From Sambucus nigra (Eukaryota > Streptophyta > Magnoliopsida > Dipsacales > Adoxaceae), in contig OX422207.1 of assembly GCA_949130495.1 (NCBI GenBank), positions 830,402,073-830,466,072 of the forward strand: a stretch of DNA of 64,000 nucleotides, written 5' to 3'. The notes below the pieces were generated by a model. It did not search any database. It worked only from the letters and a program-made list of their open reading frames with translations, and had not been told where the DNA came from. Numbering within the stretch: the stretch's first letter is position 1; every line of letters begins with the position of its first letter. Shown in pieces: positions 1-10,940 of this stretch. The position numbers and the translations under genes were made by a program.

Positions 1-49
1 TAATGTTCCATACTCCTCAAAGTTCGAAATATGAAACATTGGGGGCTTT

Positions 50-636
50 TGTTCATACCAAAATTAGTATGCTGATATGGACGAATAATAAGAAGACACG
101 TGTCAATCTACGTGGCACAATAGCAACGAGGAAGTTCATTCCCCCGACCTAGTCATACTCACTCCGAGCAACAGGTGTACTCCGAGGAACACCAGCCCTC
201 CGAGGAACTCCAGCTCTCCGAGGAACTCTAGCCCTCCGAGAAACTCTTGAACGACGAGCAACTAAAGGCGGTTCGAGCTGCATCTCGACCACAACATTGA
301 TTGCCAGATAATCAACAATTCAACTATTCATTAAATGCTTATCATCTTGACGCACACGCTTGAAGAACATTAAATGAATTACCCTTTCATATGTATATCA
401 TTTAATGTATCACCCTTTCATGTACAACCTAAGAGCTATAAATACCTTGTATGACCCTCATTCAAGGGGACCGAAATTTCTTGATAGTACTTGTAATCGA
501 GAATTCCCAAACACTCAGCAATAACATAACAGTGGACGTAGGCCATTCTTATAAGGCTGAACCACTTTAAAATTCTTTGTCTCATTTATTTATCTGTGAT
601 TGAATAATTAGAGTGATCTAATTTTTTACATCAACA
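50..636 (+). repeat. 3' LTR of Ty3/gypsy element Gy-0
   Basis: A polypurine tract (gggggctttt, about 41-50) lies just before TGTTCATACC, which I take as the LTR start, so this is a 3' LTR whose element lies to the left of the window. The right part has the usual plant gypsy layout: a TATA box near 437, then a GTGGACGTAGGCC...GAACCAC block near 533-575, ending in CATCAACA at 636. Bases 1-49 are the last piece of the internal region. LARD-1 is inserted three bases after the LTR end. The start is inferred from the polypurine tract and the TG terminus because the 5' LTR is outside the window. Confidence 0.7.
437..444 (+). promoter_or_regulatory. TATA box of the Gy-0 LTR
   Basis: TATAAATA in the LTR, about 100 bases before the GTGGACGTAGGCC block. 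This fits a U3 promoter for retroelement transcription. Position and sequence only. Confidence 0.5.
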
Positions 637-996
637 ACCTGTAAGCACAAAATTCTTATAGATTTAATTTGTTTATATTTGGCTTAATTCCGGACAAAAT
701 AAATTCAGTATAGACTAGTAATTAATTCGAGATTGAAGAAGTTGCATATTAAAGCCATGAAGAAGAAATCAAGTCAAGTTCAAGTTGCAATTTCACATTT
801 TGTTTGTTCTAAGATCACACGGGTATAAATAATCAAAGGAATATATGATTTAGAATGTTGTTTAAATAATGGATGATTTAAATATTTTTTTAATGTTTTG
901 GAATTAAAAATTAAAGTTTTGAAAACGCGTTTTAATTATATCCGAGATAATTTGTTTTTATACAAGGATAATCATGAAAAAAATGAAAAAGTTTAT

Positions 997-1107
997 TGTC
1001 GTTCAAACGACATGTAAACTCGTTTGAACGACAGTGCTAGTCGTTCCAACGACAACACTAGTCGTTCAAACAACAGTGTTCGTTGCTCGAACGAGATGCC
1101 TCGATTT
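997..1107 (+). repeat. CGTTCGAACG-type palindrome cluster, LARD-1 5' LTR
   Basis: Five or six variants of the motif tCGTTYRAACGAc lie within about 110 bases in the U3 part of the LTR, 40-150 bases before the TATA box. Similar clusters occur in the LTRs of LARD-2 and LARD-3. Confidence 0.75.
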
Positions 1108-1144
1108 CTGTGTTTTATTTATTTTGGACTCTAGTTTGCTCAGG

Positions 1145-1154
1145 TATAAATATA
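1145..1154 (+). promoter_or_regulatory. TATA box of the LARD-1 5' LTR
   Basis: TATAAATATA, just downstream of the palindrome cluster. The same sequence is kept in the 3' LTR at 6858-6867. Confidence 0.55.
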
Positions 1155-1685
1155 ACACTGCATAGACGTTTTCAATAGAGATGAACAGTTTTAAGAATTC
1201 CCATTCTGTTTAGTTTCATCCTTTGTTTATTCAAAATCCTATTATCATAATTCCAAAGGTTTGTGATCTTGAACACATTCAGAAGAAGACCTTGTTCGAC
1301 TCTTTGTAGAGAAGATAAACCTACACCGGACTGAAGTTAAATTGGAAGTGTTGCGGTATTTCTTGCTGAGGTTAGGACTGCGGTTTTTGTGGTGCTGAAG
1401 TGATTGTTCCATTGCTAAAAACATCGACTGGAACCTGTGGGTATTCGTACGTTATCTTATTTTGCTGTAATCCGAGTGTAAACCGTGTCTTTACAAATTA
1501 TAGTGGAAATAAAAGGTTTTGCCCTTCGGGGATTTTTCCTGAATTTATTTCTTTTACCGCATGCTTTATTCATTCAATGGGTTAAATTATTTAGATGCTT
1601 CTTTAGGGTTTAAGAAGATAAAATTGGAAATAATTTATTGAGTTGGTTTTTTACCTAAAGCACTTATTAAAGAGCCACTTCAAAT

Positions 1686-1697
1686 TGGTATCAGATC
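1686..1697 (+). other. Primer-binding site (initiator-Met tRNA)
   Basis: TGGTATCAGATC matches the usual plant initiator-Met primer site TGGTATCAGAGC with one change. It lies three bases after the LTR end, where reverse transcription would start. Confidence 0.85.
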
Positions 1698-1739
1698 TTA
1701 TTGCACTATTTTATTGTGTTTGATCCTTTGTCTTTAGGT

Positions 1740-2785
1740 ATGGCTTTCGGCAATTTTGATGATTTTAGAACTCATGTGTTTGAAACTTCTAACTTGAAAT
1801 CTCGCATGAAGTCTGCTCTTAAAAATTTTGTTAAAAAGGAGAATTGTGAGAAGTATGTTTCTACCCTTAGTGAGAGTGACCCTAAAGAACAAAAATTTTA
1901 TCCTACTAAGCGAGAACTTCCCTCTCTTGTCGATAATCATGCAGGTGGTGACGACATACTTTTGCATGATTCTTCCGCAGTCACAGGTTGTGATACCCTA
2001 GAAAGTGAGGGTGAGGTGAGTATTGACGAGAGTGAGGATAAGAGATATTGCAAACTGCCTTAAATGAATTGTATGAATAAACATTAAAAGCAAAGAAGGC
2101 AAATTTGAAGTTAGGAGAAAAATTAAAAGAACGTGCCATTGAAAATAATAACTCCAATACTTTAATTGAGGAACTTAGGGCGCGTGAGAAGAAAATTTGT
2201 GAGAAGCTAGAATATGTCGAGGGTGAGAGAGACAGTCTTCGAGGGTTAATGGAGGCTATGAAAAAGGAATTACTTGAGTTTGAGGATTCAAGGCGTTTAC
2301 TTGAGTCAAGGGTGGGTGAACTTGAGAAGAAATTGAGAGATTCTAGTAAGGTTAAATTTGAGTTGGAATCTAGGTCTGAGAAGTTAAATAAAAATTTAGG
2401 AACCATCCAAATCAAGGATAATAAGTGTGGTATTGACTTCGATAAACATGTTCCACCCATTCTCAAAGCTAATACCAGGCTAGCTAGAGAGCCACCCAGG
2501 GTTGTTAGGAAGGAGCCACCGAGGAACGTTAGACTTAATCGTCCTGTAGCAAACACTCCTCGTCGAATATACACTTGTACTCATTGCGGTAGGAGAGGTC
2601 ATCTTAGGCCTTTTTTCTATGATCTTAAGCATGTTACCAGAAAGTCAAAGTACCCGAACACTCCTGTCTCAAAATCCCCCACTCGTCGTTTCACACCCAC
2701 CTGGGTTAGAAAATCAGATTTAGAGGCATTAGGGATTAAACTTAGTGATACGCGTATCACTTCACGTGGATCTCCACATGTCTAA
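1740..2785 (+). pseudogene. Broken gag-like gene: coiled coil plus zinc finger
   Basis: Two reading frames join through one frameshift near 2045-2100. The first (MAFGNFDDF...) is acidic towards its end. The second (2105-2785) is a long charged coiled coil (repeated EKLEYVEGE, ESRVGELEKKL), then a basic stretch with a gag-like finger CTHCGRRGHLRPF, in which the last cysteine is replaced by aromatic residues. The closest relatives in the window are the LARD-2 (8366-9312) and LARD-3 (34690-36566) genes. LARD-3 also has an N-terminal copia-gag domain that is missing here, so the capsid part seems lost. An RNA-binding role is inferred from the finger. The start is uncertain; an in-frame ATG also lies at 1701. 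Confidence 0.7.
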
Positions 2786-4685
2786 TCTTTCGACTGAGCA
2801 TGTTCGTTGGTTTGTCATACTCTAGTTTGTCTTTGCGATACATTCTTTCTCTAGAGTTATGATGTTTATCCAGTTGTCATTTTTTTAGTCTATTTAAAAA
2901 CACAAAAAGATTTTATTTTGAGTCAAATTTTTGAAAAGCACAAAAATATTTTTTTTGAGTTTTGAATCTTCATGCTTAATATGTCTTATTGGTGTGCTTG
3001 GACCCCCATCACTTTATTGTCCATGTGGCCAGGGCATTTGGTCATATTTATTGATGTGTTAAATGATCTTAACCATTGTCATATGGAGTTGTCTTGAAAT
3101 AGATATGCATATGGATTCATCTTTGTATATATGCTATTATTGCACACATGCACTAGCATTTATGAATGTTTGATATCACATACATATTTGAGTTTGGTGA
3201 GACGTTCTTATCTCAATTTTATCATCTATGCGTAAGTAGTCTTAGGAGGAGGTGTGCATGTAAGAACCGTTTACCGTAAGGAATTAAAATTGCAAAACAT
3301 GATGAGTGCTTACAGGAAAGAGCTACGAGAGTGTAAAATTGACTCGTCGTGATAGCCACCATATAAAAAGAGCCTGAAAAAAATTTAAAAAGGCAATAAA
3401 AAGATAATTATGCCAAATATTGGGCCATTTAGTTTAGAACACCTCAAAAGAAAGAAAAATTAATATGTATTATTTATGAGGGTGTTCGGATGAAAAATAA
3501 AAATGGGTTTGCACCACGAATCCTAGGGATGAAAATGTGCATCATAACGATATTATTTGTAGAATCGTCCAAATTCTATATTTGTGTGTATGATGATAGT
3601 TTTGTTCATGAATCTCATTTATTAACCAACATGGCTATATCATTGTTTGTTGACATATTGCAATCATCTAGAGCATCTTAAACATTTTGATGTATTAAAA
3701 TTGTGACTCATTTGTTGTAGTACATGCCCATTCACTCCATGTCCATGTTTGAGCACATTAATTGCAAGTTAGCCTGAATTTGTTAAAAAATTTAAGTTTG
3801 TCCACTTTTTTTGTATTTTCAGTCCAGTCCTGTTTGGTAAAATCTGTGTGTGTAATTTGGCATCTCGTTCGAACGAGGTGTTATGTCGCGAGAAGCGTCG
3901 TTCAAACGATAAAGCTTCTCGTTCGAACGACACCTGTTTTCGTTCGAATGACACTACTACAGATTTAAAAAGTCGTGTATGTTCATTTCGTTTGTTCCTT
4001 ATGTTTGAACTTTGCTACATCCCTTCGTCTTCTACCTTCGGCCGATCCTGTTTTTTAAAAGAAAAAAAAAACATTTTTAACTCCATTTGTTTACCCAAAT
4101 CACATTCTTTGCACCATATTTTCACCTCATATTCCATTTATGTGCTAGTTCTTGGTTTGGACTCTCTGCTGGAAGTAATTTTTTAACTTTCTCTGTTTCT
4201 TGGTTTAAGCTTTTTGGGTCTTTACTATGTGTTTTTATAATGGTTTCAAAAGAAAAAAATGGTCAAACTCATTTTTTTGCTGGATGTTTTTCCTACTACA
4301 ATTGATGCAAGGGTTCGTGTTCATTTTTGAGTTTGAAATCAACATAAAAAGTTGGCATGAAAAAAAATTGGAATATATATTTTTTGCACCCATTTATACC
4401 CATTAATTTTTTTTGTGAGACATTTTTTATGAATGGTGTGTTCATAATTTATTTCAGAAAAATTCTAATTTTTTAAAAAATACCAAATGCTAGTCTTTTT
4501 GGCCACATTGTCTGCTTATGATTATTCTGATTGGGATATTGATGTGTGTTGGGATGTTATTTTTTGGTTTACCCCGGTGGTTCGAATGGATTTGTACGGA
4601 GATAGGTTCTAGGCATCAGTTGTGTCTGTCTACCCTGCCCATCGTCACCCGTGGTATTTAGTGTCTAGTCACGCCACCTAGACGC
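2786..4685 (+). other. Non-coding internal region of LARD-1
   Basis: AT-rich sequence without a convincing gene. Parts match, in the same element orientation, internal parts of LARD-2 and LARD-3, such as the stretch near 3340-3480 with AAAGGCAATAAAAAG. A second palindrome cluster lies at 3863-3955. Short open frames here have no recognisable content. Confidence 0.6.
3863..3955 (+). repeat. CGTTCGAACG-type palindrome cluster, LARD-1 internal
   Basis: Four copies or near copies (tCGTTCGAACGAg and variants) lie between the two genes, outside the LTR. The motif is therefore not confined to the promoter region. Confidence 0.7.
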
Positions 4686-5878
4686 ATGATCTCTTCTTCT
4701 AGTAGGCAAGATGAGCCTTCCCCCACATCGCAGGCTCATAGGGATAGGAGCTATAGACCACCTTACTCTCCTGTACATTGGTATACCAGTTTGGACTACG
4801 ATTGTTACTGTCATTTGGGGTTAGATATTTGTGCTGTAGTTCGGGAGAAAGTATTTTATGTTGATCATTTTTCTAAGATTTCTATTCCTACATGGCTGTC
4901 TGGCAGGGGATGGGATAGATTATTTGATGCCCATGGCATGGTTTACCTTGACATAGTTAGGGAGTTTTATTATAGGGCTCTTCTCACTCCTGGTGTTTAC
5001 AGACATTTGTTAGGGGTGTTCCGATTCTTGTCACTACAGATCTTATAGTGGAGACTCTTTAGTTACCCCGTGTCCCAAATGTTATTTTTCCTAGGAGTCC
5101 CGAGGGTGGTCCTACTAGAGATGAGATTATTCGTTTTTGCTGTTGGGAGGTTCCGCCTGGTGGGACTACATTGTTTCACCGACAGTTGCACACAGCCTTC
5201 CGCATCCTTAATCATTTTGTATCCTACTATATCTATCCTCGAGTCAATCATACTCAGATTGGCTTCGATATAGTATATTTTATATATGTTTTCTATCAGG
5301 GGTGGGACATTGATCTAACATCTATTTTGTTTCGGGTTATGTCCTTAGTTACCATTCTTGGTAGTTCTCCTGTACACCCCGTTCTTCCCTACGATCTCCT
5401 CGTATCCCGCATTTGCTTCTTGGATGGAGTGCCTATTTTAGAGGATGATGCCTACCTTTTTACTCCATCCTTCATTGATAGCAATACTTTTACTCGATCT
5501 GAGAGTCATTTACCTTCTGAGGTGAGAGCAAGACCACCTCCTTTTGACCCATCATTTTTTGGAGAGCCATCTACTCCTGCTGAGACGAGTTCTATACCTT
5601 CTAGGTCTCATTCTTCTAGATCTAGTCGACCCACAGTAGAGGAGTTTGATACTATATAGGCACAGGTGGCATCACAGTCACAGATGTACGATGCCATGAT
5701 GGCTTATTTTGATGCCGAGGCTGAGGCAAGGGCTAGGAGTGACTCACGGATGACTACATTTTTTTATGAGATGAGAAGACATGAGATAAGCAGAGGAGCG
5801 GGTTCATCGGGATTGAGCAACATAGCTACCACGTATGCTGATTCCGATGATGTTACTGATGATGATGAGGAGGACTAG
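4686..5878 (+). pseudogene. Broken gene for a PF20167-like plant transposon protein
   Basis: Frames 4686-5048, about 5000-5659 and 5666-5878 form one protein broken by a frameshift near 5000, a stop near 5060 and a stop at 5657. The order of motifs resembles the putative plant transposon protein family (PF20167): GRGWDRLFDAHG, IVREFYYRALLTPG, then a block ending YIYPRVNHTQIGFD, then IDLTSILFRVMS and LPYDLLVSRICFLDG. A serine/proline-rich tail and an acidic end (DSDDVTDDDEED) follow. The function of this family is not known. It is common in plant retroelements that lack pol, which fits the setting. Family assignment is by recall of motifs, not by search. Confidence 0.7.
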
Positions 5879-6369
5879 GATACCAGTTGATATTTATGTT
5901 TTGAGACATTGTATTTGTGTCACTTGATGTATTTTGATATTTATCCTGATATGATGTACTCATGGCCTTCTGATGCTAGTTTTTTTTTTGTGACTGGATG
6001 TATATATTTCATACTGTAGTTCTGATATTATTTACTTCCATCCTTTTCATATCCATTATCACAGTTTATCATTTATGCCCATTTTCATATGCTTGTTTTA
6101 TCTGTCCCGTGCTTTGTCTATTCCAGACAAAAATATATATGTGTTGTTTCTCCATACTTCACTTGGGTATATTTATTTGTGTCTCATGTATGTAGGTATC
6201 TTGTTTTGAGATTCATAGATTCATTACTACATCACATTCAGAGACAGTTCTAGACTCAATGTTGTTGCTTCATAGTTTATTTATGTCACGTATTTTTTAG
6301 ATTCATATATCCAGAATAGGACATTTAATATTGCAAGCATTTTTATTTGAGTTTCATCCCGGAATAGCC

Positions 6370-6380
6370 AAAGGGAGTGA
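6370..6380 (+). other. Polypurine tract of LARD-1
   Basis: AAAGGGAGTGA, two bases before the 3' LTR start. The context CCGGAATAGCCAAAGGG is also found, reversed, next to the LARD-3 3' LTR at 32681-32703. Confidence 0.75.
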
Positions 6381-6382
6381 TT

Positions 6383-7396
6383 TGTAAGCAAACAATTCTT
6401 ATAGATTTAATTTTTTTATATTTGTCTTAATTCCGAACAAAATAAATTAAGTCTAGACTAGTAATTAATTCGAGATTGAAGAAGTTGCATATTAAATCCA
6501 TGAAGAAGAAATCAAGTCAAGTTCAAGTTGCAATTTCACATTTTGTTTGTTCTAAGATCACACAGGTATGAATAATCAAAGGAATATGTGATTTAGAATG
6601 TTGTTTAAATAATGAATGATTTAAATATTTTTTTAATGTTTGGGAATTAAAAATTAATGTTTTGAAAACGCATTTTAATTATATCTGAGCTAATTTGTTT
6701 TTATATAACGATAATCATGAAAAAAATGAAAAAGTTTACTGTTGTATGTAAACTCGTTCGAACAACAGCGCTAGTCATTCAAATGACAGCATTTATCTCT
6801 CGAACGAGATGCCGCGATTTTTTTATTTCATTTATTTTGGACTCTGGTTTGCTCAGGTATAAATATAACACTGCATAGGTGTTTTCAACAGAGATGAACA
6901 GTTTTAAGAATTCCCATTCTGTTTAGTTTCATCCTTTGTTTATTCAAGATCCTATTATCATAATTCCAAAGGTTTGTGATCTTGAACACATTCAGAAGAA
7001 GACCTTATTCGATTATATGTAGAGAGGATAAACTTGCACTAGACTGAGGTCAAATTAGAAGTGTTGCAGTATTTCTTGTTGAAGTTAGGATTGCGATTCT
7101 TATGGAGCTAAAGTGATTGTTCCATTGTTGACGACATCGGTCGACACCTGCGGGTATTTGTATGTCATCTTATTTCGTTGTAATTCGAGTGTAAACCGTT
7201 TATTTACAAATTATAGTGGAAATAAAAGGTTTTTCCCTTCGAGGATTTTTTCCTGAATTTGTTTCTTTTACCGCATGCTTTATTCATTCAATGGGTTAAA
7301 TTGATTAGATGCTTGTTTAGGGTTTAAGAAGATCAAATTGGAAATGATTTTTTGAGTTGATTTTTTACCTAAAGCACTTATTAAAGAGCCACTTAA
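6383..7396 (+). repeat. 3' LTR of LARD-1
   Basis: It matches 640-1682 along its length with scattered substitutions and small indels, including the TATA box (6858-6867) and a worn palindrome cluster. The final CA reads AA here. The flank TAACC completes the TSD. Confidence 0.87.
6740..6812 (+). repeat. Palindrome cluster, LARD-1 3' LTR (degraded)
   Basis: Counterpart of 997-1107, shorter by a deletion and with several changed copies. Confidence 0.6.
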
Positions 7397-7401
7397 TAAC
7401 C

Positions 7402-8365
7402 AAATCATGGAAATGGTATGAATGGGTGTGAATAGATTCAATAGGAAATAAAACTCAATCACGTCATATGTGCACGATGCATATTGTGTATTCCTAACGA
7501 ATGAGCATCAAAATTATCCTTAGGTGTAAAAGTGTTGAATTTAGATGACATCATCTTAAATCCAAATCAACAAATCAAAGTCTACATGATTTTCACACCA
7601 ATAACGTCCAAAAAAAAATTTAGTGCTTTTTCAAGACTTTTTAAGGACGTGCAAAATCGTTTTAATTCTCCAACCAAACTCCCTCATATATATTTTCTTT
7701 TCGAGGTGATCTAAATTCTCAAACCTTGGAGAATTGGTGAATAAACCTAATGGCCCCTTTTTGGCATAAATTTCTTTTTATTGCCTTTAAATTTTTTCGA
7801 GCTCTTTTAAACCTCTTTGGACCCCGAATAATTAAAATACCTCAATTTTTTAGGTCTAATTAAAGTATAGCTTAATCTCAAAGGATATATGTGAACCTTT
7901 CGTAGCCCTTCACCATTTTTAAAATTCACATAAACTCACGGTAAACGGTTAAAACATGCACACCTTTTATTATCTTGTTTTATCGCATTTGGTTCGTTTA
8001 ATAGACATAATTGAGATGAAAACATGTAACTAACATTTGATTTGACAAGAAAAATATTCAAACAAATTCTTGCTCGTGTGCATCAAAGGAAATAATGAGT
8101 CAATCATGTAGGTAATAACACTTAATTACATCTTAATGACTCCAAACACAATAAAGCTTATGAATGACATGACTTATTGTCTTAAAACACTATCAAATAG
8201 TCACGTGGATAAATGGAATGAAATTGTGACTCGGTCATCCTAAATGTCAATTCATATATGGTGCTAAACAAAATACAAAAATCTTTTTGGATTTTTCAAA
8301 TTTAATCAAAATAAAATCTTTTTGTATTTTTCAAAAATAAAAAACTAATACAAAAAGTACACATG
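7402..8365 (-). other. Non-coding internal region of LARD-2
   Basis: AT-rich, no gene seen. The segment 7680-7870 resembles LARD-3 at about 33780-33910 in the same element orientation (shared CCAAACTCCCTC, then a C-rich GACC stretch), so it is a conserved non-coding part of the family. Confidence 0.55.
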
Positions 8366-9312
8366 TCATAACACTAGCAAGAATATATCAAGAAGCACAA
8401 CTAGCGTATGACGATCATGCAAACACAAACATCTATATGATATGGCAAGAGAAGAATCATGTGCAAGCAAACGGTAATCAACTTGTCTAAAATCTAGTGC
8501 CTCTAAAAGTGATTTCCTAACACAAATAGATGTGAAACGTCGTGTGGGGGTTTTGGGAATCACGGGAACACTAGACATAAAATTCTTAAGACCTCTTTGA
8601 AGATCAAAACAGAAACGCCTAAGGTGACGTTTCCTACCACAATGTGAACAAATGTAAATGGGTGGAACGACACCTATGGGTTGACCTTTTCTAACGTCCT
8701 TAGGAACGGTTGACCCTCTAAAATAAATAATGGTTTTGGCTCTTTCAACGGAAGCATTAGAACAAGATGAGCCATTACCATCACTACACAAACTACTCGA
8801 GTCTTTCGAATCATTTTTCAACTTTGAAATTTTAGACTCAAGCAAAGAATTAGACTCTTCCAAAGTTAGAGGTTTATTTTTCAAGTTATCAATTAAACTT
8901 AATAATTTATTTCTCTCATCCTCAATTAAAACAAACTTATCCCTAAGAGTCTTTCCACGTGCCGTAAAATCATCGATTAATTTTTATCCTCAACAACACA
9001 AACAGGAACCCCAAAATATTTTAAGTCCTCCAATTCTTTTTCTAAAACTAGGACTTTATCATCACTCTCATTTTTGGCAACTTTTGAAGAATCAAAGTCA
9101 ATACACAAATTACCAAAGTGGTCACGAAAAATATCTCTTTGAGTGTGAAACATTTGCAAATATTCAAACTTATTTTTAAAAAGAGAATTTTCTTCTTCCA
9201 AAATTTTACTTCTTTTGAAAAGTTTCAAATTCAAAAGAGTTAATTTTTCCCCACAGTCGTGAACTTTATCAAAATCATCTCGACTAACAATATCAACAGT
9301 ATGAGAATCCAT
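8366..9312 (-). pseudogene. Broken gag-like gene of LARD-2
   Basis: The minus-strand frame starts MDSHTVDIVSRDDFDK soon after the primer site, runs through a coiled-coil region to a stop at 8977, then continues in another frame (8884-8366) with serine-rich sequence and the finger CSHCGRKRHLRRFCFDL, a C-X2-C-X5-H-type motif with a later cysteine. The tail PTRRFTSICVRKSLLEAL parallels LARD-1. There is no copia capsid domain at the N terminus, as in LARD-1. At least one frameshift breaks it near 8900-8980. Confidence 0.65.
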
Positions 9313-9396
9313 CAAGAAAACAAATCGGGAGAGGAACACAAATAACCACAGAAAAAATTGCACTACAGGATCTATACAGTAAATTAGTGCAACAGG

Positions 9397-9408
9397 ATCT
9401 GATACCAA
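9397..9408 (-). other. Primer-binding site of LARD-2
   Basis: On the minus strand TGGTATCAGATC, two bases after the LTR end. It is the same initiator-Met type as in LARD-1. Confidence 0.82.
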
Positions 9409-9410
9409 TT

Positions 9411-10574
9411 TGAAAGTGCAAAATATTAATTGCCTCAATGGTTTTTACAAATTCCCTAATTTTAAACCAATTTTAGTTCATCCCTAAAATATGCAGCTAA
9501 GTGTCAAAACAAATCAAGTTAGCATGCGACATAAAATTCAGGAAAAATCCCCGAATGGCAAAACCTTTATTTCTAGAACTTTGACAAGTTTACAAGACCA
9601 TTGACTTACATACAACTTGATAATCACCCACAAGGTTAACTCACGGTGTCTTCGTCAAACCTACAAAGCATCGGTTAAAAATCAGCAATGGTTCACACGC
9701 AGCTATACCACAAGGACACGCAGTCTTCAGTAAAGAATCAACATGCAAAAGATCCTCAATGACACGTAGTCATAAACTTCATAGAGACTCACTACACAAT
9801 AGCACATAACTCTCGGTTGTAGAGATCTCCCCATAAAGGATGAACAATGGCAAAGTATGTTCTTTGGGTTCCAAAACAACTCACATAAAGATTGGGATTT
9901 ATTTGTGAATTGTAAACAAAAAGGGATTAAAGAACCTAAAAGGAAAAAACCTAAATCTGTTATTTTCGCAGTTTTTTGTAGAATAAAAACGTCAGGTCTC
10001 TCAATGAAAACAAAGTTGTAAAAGCCTATTTATAAAACACTTAAGGCGGTGGGTCGCTCAAATGAGATAGCATGTCATTTGAATGAGATCTACTGTCGTT
10101 CCAACGACAGGTGGAACTTCTCCCAACATGCCATGTCGTTTGAACGATATTGATCGTCGTTCGAACAACCTATCAAACGAGATTTAAGGCCATGATTGTA
10201 AATAATTTCGACACGAACGCGTGGTCATCAGTTTCGCATTTTCTGATTTTTTTTAATTAGTTATGATTTTTCTACGGAAAGAAGTCCGAGAACAAAATCT
10301 TCAGATAAAATGAATTCAAAAAAAAAATTAATAAAAACATTTAAAGTTCCACTCCAACACTTAGAAAATATTTTATGAAAAATAATTCCAATACTCTAAG
10401 TGTATTATTAAGGTACTCTAAAACGTAACCTTACCAAAGTTAACCTTACGAAGACTGTTTGTTGAAGAACCTTGATTATTCGGATCCGTATTGATGTGAA
10501 TGTGATCTTGAACTTATTCGACGGTTTAGCGGTATACAACATTTAAATTGATAACGGACAAAAATGTCCTTACA
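9411..10574 (-). repeat. 5' LTR of LARD-2
   Basis: On the minus strand it runs from TGTAAGGACA to CACTTTCA. It keeps the family landmarks: a GAATTTTATG/ATTTTTCC block near 9530-9560 matching LARD-1, and a palindrome cluster. The second LTR is not in the window, so the borders rest on the primer site, the TG...CA ends and comparison with LARD-3. Confidence 0.75.
10050..10185 (-). repeat. CGTTCGAACG-type palindrome cluster, LARD-2 LTR
   Basis: About six variants of CGTTYRAACGA in the LTR, at the same relative place as in LARD-1 and LARD-3. Confidence 0.65.
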
Positions 10575-10940
10575 TCACCCTTGTCTCATTGTTTCCATGT
10601 GAGTGAGGTTGCTCCAGTAATCGTGGAACTTGTTGGTGGGGCAGTTATGAGAGAGGAATTAAACTGGCATACCCCCTCTTTTTACTATTCCACCTTTTCT
10701 TCGTGCGTATACTATGCAAGTGTTCTAATCTTCACCCTTGTTTCATTATTTCTAGGTGAGTGAGGTTGCTCCGGTAACCGTGGAGCCTGTTGGTGGGGTA
10801 GCTTTGAGAGAGGTATTAAACTGGCATACCCCCTCTTTTTGTTATTCCCCTTTTTATTCTTGTGTATACTATGCAAGTGATCTCATCTTCACCTTTGTTT
10901 CATTGTTTCTAAGTGAGCGAGGTTGCTGCTTCGGAGGTAT
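10575..10940 (+). repeat. 157-bp tandem repeat carrying a small exon
   Basis: Units start at 10575, 10732 and 10889 (period 157); the third is partial. Each holds GTGAGYGAGGTTGCTSC preceded by a pyrimidine-rich stretch. In the middle unit this looks like a complete 57-base exon (10756-10812) with TTTCTAG before and GTATT after. Confidence 0.75.

Larger units (their letters stand above)
640..1682 (+). repeat. 5' LTR of LARD-1
   Basis: It begins TGTAAGCA and ends CACTTCA, and is repeated with scattered differences at 6383-7396. It holds a palindrome cluster at 997-1107 and a TATA box at 1145. The end is fixed by the primer site that follows three bases later. Confidence 0.88.
640..7396 (+). 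mobile_element. LARD-1, non-autonomous LTR retrotransposon
   Basis: Two direct LTRs (640-1682 and 6383-7396) bound an internal region with a primer-binding site matching initiator-Met tRNA (1686-1697), a gag-like gene, a second gene resembling the putative plant transposon protein family, and a polypurine tract before the 3' LTR. No protease, RT or integrase is visible, so it would need another element's enzymes. Flanks are CAACC (635-639) and TAACC (7397-7401), a 5-bp TSD with one C/T difference. The gag-like protein resembles those of LARD-2 and LARD-3, and LARD-3 carries a copia-type gag, so a Ty1/copia origin is likely. Confidence 0.85.
7402..10574 (-). mobile_element. LARD-2, 5' part of a minus-strand LTR element
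   Basis: Read on the minus strand it has a complete 5' LTR (9411-10574), an initiator-Met primer site (9397-9408), a broken gag-like gene and conserved non-coding internal sequence, and it stops at 7402. The sequence there meets the 3' edge of Gy-0 and LARD-1, so Gy-0 probably split it and the rest lies left of the window. It is related to LARD-1 and LARD-3 but clearly different in sequence. Confidence 0.75.
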
